In this document: positions 5,083 to 9,295 of the stretch, one piece after another
Numbering within the stretch: the stretch's first letter is position 1
How the letters are laid out: every line of letters begins with the position of its first letter
Origin: Thermoleophilia bacterium
GTDB lineage: Bacteria > Actinomycetota > Thermoleophilia > Gaiellales > Gaiellaceae
DNA: 9,295 bases
Direction: 5' to 3'
NCBI GenBank assembly: GCA_016844515.1
Contig: JAERMP010000121.1
Span: 1 to 9,295 of the forward strand
The notes under the pieces: model-generated
What the model saw: the letters and a program-made list of their open reading frames with translations, nothing else
Databases searched by the model: none
What the model was told of the DNA's origin: nothing
Translations under genes and position numbers: made by a program

Positions 5083-7854
5083 GTGTTCGTCGGTAGAGCG
5101 GGAGAGCTGGAAGCGCTGTCCGAGATCGCGGCGACGAGCGCGGTGGGCCCGGCCGCCGTCGTCGTCGTCGGCGAGCCGGGAGGCGGAAAGAGCCGGCTCC
5201 TGGCGGAGGCGCGCACCCGGACGGGGCTTCCGCACTCGTTCGCGGTCGTCGGCTACGAGCCCGAGCGGCAGGTGCCGCTCGCGGCGGCGGCGGGACTGCT
5301 GCGCGCGCTAAGTGAGGTGCCGCAGCACGGATCGCACCTCGAGGCCCTCCTCTTCGGCGCGCACGAGGCGACGCCGCTCGAGCCGGTGCGCGTATTCGAG
5401 GCCGCGCATCGCGCGCTCCGTGCGCTCGAGCCCGCGCTGCTCGTCGTCGACGACCTGCAGTGGGTGGACGAGCTCTCGCTGGCGCTCTGCCACTACCTGA
5501 TCCGCGCCGCCCGCGACTCGGGACAGCGTCTCGTCATCTTCGCGGCGACTCGACCCGGCGGCAGCGGCGTTTCGCTCGCCGATGCGCTGCCGCCCGAGCG
5601 TGTCAGCTGGATCGAACTCGCGCCGTTGAGCCGGGAGGAGGGGATCGAGCTCGTGCTCGGCCTCGACGCGGGGCTCGATCGCGCTTTCGCCGGCGGGCTG
5701 TGGGAGAAGGCAAAGGGATCGCCGTTCTGGCTCGAAGCGCTCGCCCGGGCCGGCGGTATCGCCGCGGGCCTCCGCCAGGTTCTGACGGCGCAGCTGCGCG
5801 GAGCCGGCGCCGACGCGGCGACCCTTCTTGCCCTGCTGGCGGTCGCGGGTCGCCCGGTCTCCGTGACGGACGCGGCACCGCTCGCGGAGTGGCCGCTCCC
5901 GCGGCTGGAAGCCGCGCTCCGCGCGCTCCTCGATCGCGGCCTCGTTGTCGAAGCCGGCGGCACCGCGCGGCTGACCCACGACCTGATCCGCGAGGCTGCA
6001 GTCGCGGACCTTCCCGACGAGGTCCGCCGGCGCATCCATCACCGCCTCGCCGAGCAGCTCGAGCTCGACGCCGGGTCCGACCTGCGGCTACTCCGGCAGG
6101 CGCTCGAGCACCGCCGGGCTGGGGGCGGGATGCCGACCCTCGATCTCGCATTGCGACTTGCCCGTTCGCCGCACCGGAAGCTGCTCGGCCCGGAGGGGCT
6201 CCGCCTCCTTGCCGGCATCGCCGACGAGGCCGATCCGTTCGGCGCCGACTCGTTGGCGTTGCAGGAGGAGGTTGCGTCGCTTGCCACTGAGCTCGCCGAG
6301 CACGAGGAGGCTCTGGCACGGTGGTCGCTCGTCGCGGACCGGGCCGCGGCGCCGCTGCACCGCGCCTCGGCGCTGCTCGCGGCGTCGAAGGCGGCGTACG
6401 CGCTCGCCCGGGCGGAGGATGCGCGCGAGCTGCTCGCGCGAAGCCGGGAGATCGGAGCGGCCGACGACGTGCTCGAGCTCGAGCAGGGCACGCACGACGC
6501 TGAGATCCGACTCTGGCTCGAGCAACGCGCAACGGAAGGCCCTGTGCTGGCGCGCGAGGCGGTCGCCGCCGCGAACCGTCTCGCGGCTCGTGCCGGAGGC
6601 GTGAGCGCGCTCGGTGCCCGCGCGCGCCGCGCGTACCTCGACGCCCTGCAGCTCGAGTACGAGGCTGCGGTCCAGGAAGCTGATCCCGAGACGATGCTGC
6701 GTAACGCGGTGGCGCGAGAGGTCGCCGCCCGCGGGTTCGATCTCGCGTCGTATCTCGACGCGTCGCTCGGGAGGTGCACGGCCTTGCGCTGGGCGGGTCG
6801 CGTCCGGGAGGCGGCGCGACAGTCGCGCTGGGCCTGGACCGAGGCGAATCGGCACGTCTTCCCCCGTCTCGCAGTCGATGCCGGCGAAGCCCTCGCGGGC
6901 TCGCTCCACGTCGTTGGGGAGCTGGCCGAGGCGGAGCGGATCGTTCGCGAGACGAGCGAGCTCGCGGCGCGCGCCGGCGACGTGCCGCGCGCCCGCCATC
7001 GCGTCGCACGGGTCGCTTGCAACATCGCTCTAGAGCGGGGCCAGCCGTGGGCGGCGCTGGAGCGGCTCGAACGTGAGACCGCCGAGGAGCCGAATGAGCA
7101 CCAGCGGATCGCCTTTCACGGCGATGTGGCGGTCTGGACCGCCCGGCTGAAAGGCCCGGCGTCGGCGGCGACCGTCCGGGAACAGGTGGCGGCGGGCCGC
7201 GCGGACGCGGAGAAGGTGGGCTGCCCACGCTGCGAGGCGGAGCTGCTCCTGCTCTCGGCCGAGGCGCTCGCACGAGTCGGCGAGCGCGAGCAAGCGCGGC
7301 GGCTGCTGGGGGCCTGGGATGGTCGCGGCGGCCACGCGAACGAGCTGGCCGGGCTGGTCCGGTTGCGCGCGGGCGCGCTGACCGAGGAGGATGCGGGCGC
7401 CCGCGCCGCGCAGCTGGAGGCCGTGCTCGCGGCCGCGGAGGGATCGCCGTTCCGGCTCGAGGCGCTTTGGGCGCGGCTCGACCTCGGGCTGGCGCTGGCC
7501 GATGCCGGCAACGACCGGGCGGCGGGGGAGCTCAAGCGCGCGGCCGCCGTTGCCGAAGAACTCGGCGCGGGGACGGTCGAGAAGCTCGCGGAGCGCGGGC
7601 TTCGTTCCCTCGGCGTGCGCACGTGGCGACGCGCGTCAGCCGGAGCGCCGCTGACCAAACGAGAGCAAGAGGTCGCGCGACTTGTCGCCGGGGGCGCGAC
7701 CAATCGGGAGATCGCACAGGTGCTGTTCCTCTCGCCGAAGACGGTCGAGCGTCACGTCTCGAACGTGTTCAAGAAAGTCGGAGTTCGCAACCGGGCCGAG
7801 CTCGCCTCGCGGTTGAGGGATCTCGCGGGCGAACATGCGGGAAATGCCCGATGA
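5083..7854 (+). CDS. Large ATP-binding LuxR-family transcriptional regulator (LAL/MalT-like)
   Basis: This 923-aa protein has an N-terminal AAA/STAND ATPase, a long helical repeat region and a C-terminal LuxR DNA-binding domain. Walker A is GEPGGGKS (30-37) and Walker B is LLVVDDLQWVDE (119-130). A winged-helix-like part (LLDRGLVVEAGGTARLTHDL) lies near 285-305. From about 320 to 840 are alanine-, leucine- and arginine-rich helical hairpins that look like degenerate TPRs, where ligands or partners usually bind in this class. Residues 857-915 are the helix-turn-helix: LTKREQEVARLVAGGATNRE then KTVERHVSNVFKKVGVRNRA. The start is GTG at 5083, with GAGGGG at 5071-5076 as ribosome binding site. 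Length is normal for LAL proteins. No kinase-receiver domain is present, so regulation is probably by ligand and ATP. Matching promoter boxes lie in front of both adjacent units, one overlapping the 3' end of this gene, which makes them the prime candidate targets. Confidence 0.9.
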   Translation: MFVGRAGELEALSEIAATSAVGPAAVVVVGEPGGGKSRLLAEARTRTGLPHSFAVVGYEPERQVPLAAAAGLLRALSEVPQHGSHLEALLFGAHEATPLEPVRVFEAAHRALRALEPALLVVDDLQWVDELSLALCHYLIRAARDSGQRLVIFAATRPGGSGVSLADALPPERVSWIELAPLSREEGIELVLGLDAGLDRAFAGGLWEKAKGSPFWLEALARAGGIAAGLRQVLTAQLRGAGADAATLLALLAVAGRPVSVTDAAPLAEWPLPRLEAALRALLDRGLVVEAGGTARLTHDLIREAAVADLPDEVRRRIHHRLAEQLELDAGSDLRLLRQALEHRRAGGGMPTLDLALRLARSPHRKLLGPEGLRLLAGIADEADPFGADSLALQEEVASLATELAEHEEALARWSLVADRAAAPLHRASALLAASKAAYALARAEDARELLARSREIGAADDVLELEQGTHDAEIRLWLEQRATEGPVLAREAVAAANRLAARAGGVSALGARARRAYLDALQLEYEAAVQEADPETMLRNAVAREVAARGFDLASYLDASLGRCTALRWAGRVREAARQSRWAWTEANRHVFPRLAVDAGEALAGSLHVVGELAEAERIVRETSELAARAGDVPRARHRVARVACNIALERGQPWAALERLERETAEEPNEHQRIAFHGDVAVWTARLKGPASAATVREQVAAGRADAEKVGCPRCEAELLLLSAEALARVGEREQARRLLGAWDGRGGHANELAGLVRLRAGALTEEDAGARAAQLEAVLAAAEGSPFRLEALWARLDLGLALADAGNDRAAGELKRAAAVAEELGAGTVEKLAERGLRSLGVRTWRRASAGAPLTKREQEVARLVAGGATNREIAQVLFLSPKTVERHVSNVFKKVGVRNRAELASRLRDLAGEHAGNAR

Positions 7855-7880
7855 TCCGAAGGGTGCTCGGCCACTAGCGT
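7839..7880 (+). promoter_or_regulatory. Promoter and putative regulator box of the exported cupin gene (copy 2)
   Basis: GGGAAATGCCCGATGATC (7839-7856) is followed after 17 nt by CTAGCGTC, giving -10 TAGCGT at 7875-7880. The first part overlaps the last codons and stop of the regulator gene. Compared with copy 1, 15 of 18 box positions and 7 of 8 positions around the -10 agree, with identical spacing, while the spacer has diverged. The leader to the ATG at 7922 would be about 35 nt. Confidence 0.6.
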
Positions 7881-7921
7881 CGCCTCCGCTGTTCAACCCA
7901 CAGGAGCGGAGGTAAACCGCG

Positions 7922-8404
7922 ATGAAGAGGCTGATTCTCATCTTGTCAACGGCTGCTGCCCTCGCCGTTGTTGGCGTCGCCGTGGCGTCGCACGTGACAC
8001 CGGCCGACCCGGCCACGGTGCCGACCGGGTTCCTGGTCGCCCACAACTCGATCGGAGACGTACCGGTCTCGGCGCTCGCGCGCGCCGTCACGCCCAACGG
8101 TGCCGACGTGTTCATCCAGCACGTGCGGCTTGGCGCGAACATGGCCACGGGCTGGCACACGCATCCAGGGCCGGCCATCGTGACCGTCGTGAAAGGCAAC
8201 CTCACGTTCGAGGACGCAGCCGCCAACAGGTGCCAGGACACCACCTACACCGCGGGTCAGGGATTCGTGGATCGCGGCTTCGGACACGTCCATCGGGCGA
8301 TCGCGGGCGCGGATGGCGTCGACTTCTACGTCGTCTACATCCTCCCGCCGGGAAGTCCGACCCACGTCATCTCGGCAACTCCGCCGGAGGAGTGCACCTC
8401 GTAA
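7922..8404 (+). CDS. Exported single-domain cupin protein
   Basis: This is a 160-aa protein. Lys2-Arg3, a hydrophobic stretch (4-22) and AVAS form a Sec signal peptide, so it acts outside the membrane. The mature part is a small cupin barrel. Motif 1 is GWHTHPGPAIVTVVKG (77-92), with His79 and His81 as metal ligands. The usual glutamate three to four residues later is absent: PGPA is found instead. Motif 2 is GQGFVDRGFGHVHRA (112-126), giving His122 or His124 as a further ligand. A metal may therefore be held by three histidines. The family includes enzymes and ligand binders, and the substrate cannot be told. ATG at 7922 has GGAGGT (7908-7913) 8 nt before it. It is transcribed alone, between the shared promoter box (7839-7880) and a hairpin terminator. 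Cys104 and Cys158 could form a disulfide. Confidence 0.87.
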   Translation: MKRLILILSTAAALAVVGVAVASHVTPADPATVPTGFLVAHNSIGDVPVSALARAVTPNGADVFIQHVRLGANMATGWHTHPGPAIVTVVKGNLTFEDAAANRCQDTTYTAGQGFVDRGFGHVHRAIAGADGVDFYVVYILPPGSPTHVISATPPEECTS

Positions 8405-8415
8405 CCACGCAGTGA

Positions 8416-8446
8416 GGCGAGGGGCCGCGGCGAGCGGCCCCTCGCC
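8416..8446 (+). terminator. Perfect 13-bp hairpin terminator after the cupin gene
   Basis: Arms 8416-8428 (GGCGAGGGGCCGC) and 8434-8446 are exact reverse complements with a 5-nt loop GGCGA, starting 12 nt after the TAA stop. No U-tract follows. Confidence 0.7.
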
Positions 8447-8570
8447 GGCCCCGGACACACCCCTCGACCATGGCAGTCGCTAGTCGAGCAGGTGTTCGTC
8501 TCTTGACTCCGACCCGGTGGCGGCAATGGCTGGCCGAGCGCTATCTCATATGACGAGGTTGGTCGGGTGG

Positions 8571-8740
8571 GCGGGAGGCGCCTAACGCCGTGCGGTCGTG
8601 GCCGACTGGCGCTGGCTTCCTCCCGCGCCCCATCGAACCGGGCATGCTGTTTTCCCGCACCCGGCTCACCGACATCCGTCACCGGCGGCATTCGGCCGTT
8701 CCCCGCGAGCCCGAGATCGGTCGCGGGCCGACGGTGCTTC
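8571..8740 (-). mobile_element. Group II intron 3'-end remnant (domains V and VI, no reverse transcriptase)
   Basis: The minus strand carries an intron-like 3' end. A GGGAACGGCCGAATGCCG stretch typical of the region before domain V lies around 8685-8705. It is followed by domain V (own entry), a short GATG joiner, and a domain VI stem whose base pairs CCTCCCGC (forward 8619-8626) with GCGGGAGG (forward 8571-8578). The 3' splice end would fall near 8560. Upstream on the minus strand I find no reverse transcriptase or maturase coding in any frame, so the element is truncated and dead. The outer boundary near 8740 is uncertain. The rest of 8447-8889 shows no convincing gene. Confidence 0.5.
8635..8667 (-). 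ncRNA. Group II intron catalytic domain V
   Basis: Read 8667 to 8635, the 33-nt element begins GAGCCGGG and ends CCCGGTTC, pairing with the conserved G-U wobble. The catalytic AGC triad is at its second to fourth bases, and a GAAA-type loop caps a TGC/GCA upper stem. This matches the bacterial domain V consensus. One upper-stem pair is lost (CAGC where CCGC would pair with GCGG), which fits a decaying copy. Confidence 0.7.
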
Positions 8741-8889
8741 CGTTCGGGTTGAGCAGGCCGAGCAGATCGGTTGACCGGTAGACGACCAGCCACCAGCCCC
8801 AGGCCGGCGGACGCTCGGAGGAACGGGGTCAGGTCTTCCTCGTTCCACCCCCGCGGGCTCGCACGGGCGCCACGGATCGAGGTCGAGGA

Positions 8890-9295
8890 GTGACGCTCGG
8901 CCTCGCCTCGCTCGAGCTTCCCGACCGTGCGCAGGTGATCGACCTGGACGATCCGGCCGTTCTCTCTGCTCACGAGCTGCGGCCTTCGCTCGTTGCCACT
9001 CGACACCGAGACGTCACACAGCCGCAGGCGCTCGTCCTCCATCGCAGGCATCGCTTCGCTGCGGGGCTGCGCTGGTGGTCCGTCTACGAGGCACTCTGGG
9101 CGAACCTCACGATCTTCGAGCGCGCAGCACGTCGCCTCACGGTCGACGGGGTCAGGCACCTGACGCTGGACGATCCTGCGGTCGAGATCACAGCTCGAGT
9201 CGGAGGCCCGGCGACTCACGTTCAAGAGCTGATGGATCCGGGGGAACCAGAGCGGGCCTTCCGGCTCGGTGGGTCGAGCTCGCTCGCTCCACGCG
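8890..9295 (+). pseudogene. RES-like domain protein, 5'-truncated fragment running off the window
   Basis: The frame that is open from 8782 to the window end gives protein-like sequence from about GTG 8890: VTLGLASLELPDRAQVIDLD, later LRPSLVATRHRDVTQPQALV, then GLRWWSVYEALWANLTIFE and RLTVDGVRHLTLDDPAVEI. The order (strand with VIDLDDPA, a T-Q helix, then GLRWWS) resembles the C-terminal half of RES-domain proteins, the toxin type that degrades NAD+ in RES-Xre pairs. The domain's Arg and Glu, which lie in the N-terminal half, cannot be found upstream in any frame, where intron-remnant sequence begins. I see no Xre-type antitoxin in the window. After ITARV the sequence may shift frame. The family call is tentative. 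Confidence 0.4.

Noticed and set aside
4419..5216. A 265-codon version of the small exported peptide gene starting at 5216
   Set aside because: It would run through the promoter box and out of frame across the 98-aa gene. The signal peptide, strong ribosome binding site and ATGA overlap fix the start at 4646.
6039..7025. A 328-codon Ser/Arg/Ala-rich minus-strand frame
   Set aside because: It is a codon shadow of the helical repeat region of the regulator, with no motif and no ribosome binding site.
5603..7273. A 556-codon open frame on the minus strand antisense to the LuxR regulator
   Set aside because: It is extremely rich in Arg, Pro and Ala and has no recognisable motif. High-GC third positions keep antisense frames open, and the plus-strand protein is clearly real.
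8470..8553. A 27-codon plus-strand frame ending RWRQWLAERYLI
   Set aside because: It looks protein-like at its end but is too short, has no ribosome binding site and matches nothing I know.
8335..9225. A 296-codon minus-strand frame over the cupin end and the right edge
   Set aside because: It crosses the cupin terminator and the intron remnant and shows no domain. The plus-strand RES-like frame fits protein composition better from 8890.
1..9295. CRISPR arrays, tRNA or rRNA genes, transposase genes
   Set aside because: I saw no regularly spaced repeats, no tRNA-like cloverleaf with CCA-side features, no rRNA sequence and no DDE transposase motifs.

Overview
The window looks like chromosomal DNA of a high-GC actinobacterium. 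The class Thermoleophilia (Gaiella/Solirubrobacter-like soil lineages) is my best guess. The reasons are strong GC bias at third codon positions, frequent GTG starts, TAnnnT-type -10 elements, and the gene types present: a hydrolase fused to a class III cyclase, a large ATP-binding LuxR regulator, and an EgtB-like protein. No taxonomic marker gene is present, so this is an inference.

Left part (1-2450). A MacB/FtsX-type ABC exporter reads leftward. Its ATPase (355-1044) overlaps by 4 nt the permease, which is cut by the window edge. The ATPase reads through in frame but lacks the whole Walker B/D-loop segment. Divergent from it is an EgtB-like DinB/FGE-sulfatase protein (1143-2426) in which two of the three expected iron-ligand histidines are glutamine. 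Convergent with that gene is a cyclic-nucleotide-binding protein (2450-2786, minus) broken by a frame-changing internal deletion.

Middle (2787-4418). A fusion of an alpha/beta-hydrolase and an adenylate/guanylate cyclase (2817-4160) is divergent from the broken cNMP-binding gene. Its nucleophile serine is replaced by alanine, while the cyclase metal ligands are intact. It is followed by a C-terminal scrap of a class III aminotransferase and a strong 14-bp hairpin.

Right-middle (4419-8446). This is the most interesting block. A 923-aa AAA/TPR/LuxR regulator (5083-7854) is flanked by two transcription units. To the left and divergent are two translationally coupled small genes: a 98-aa soluble protein and a 75-aa exported two-cysteine peptide. 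To the right and co-directional is an exported cupin. Both flanking units begin with the same composite promoter: an 18-bp box, GGGAWWTSCCCGATGATC, then 17 nt, then CTAGC (-10 TAGCST). I propose that the regulator and the two flanking units form one regulon of small exported proteins.

Right end (8447-9295). This is a decayed accessory patch. It holds a minus-strand group II intron 3' remnant (domain V at 8635-8667, domain VI stem at 8571-8626, no reverse transcriptase visible) and a 5'-truncated RES-like coding fragment running off the window. Several genes in the window are internally deleted or lack catalytic residues. Either this is a locus under relaxed selection, or some lesions are assembly errors; the read-level test is stated in the findings.
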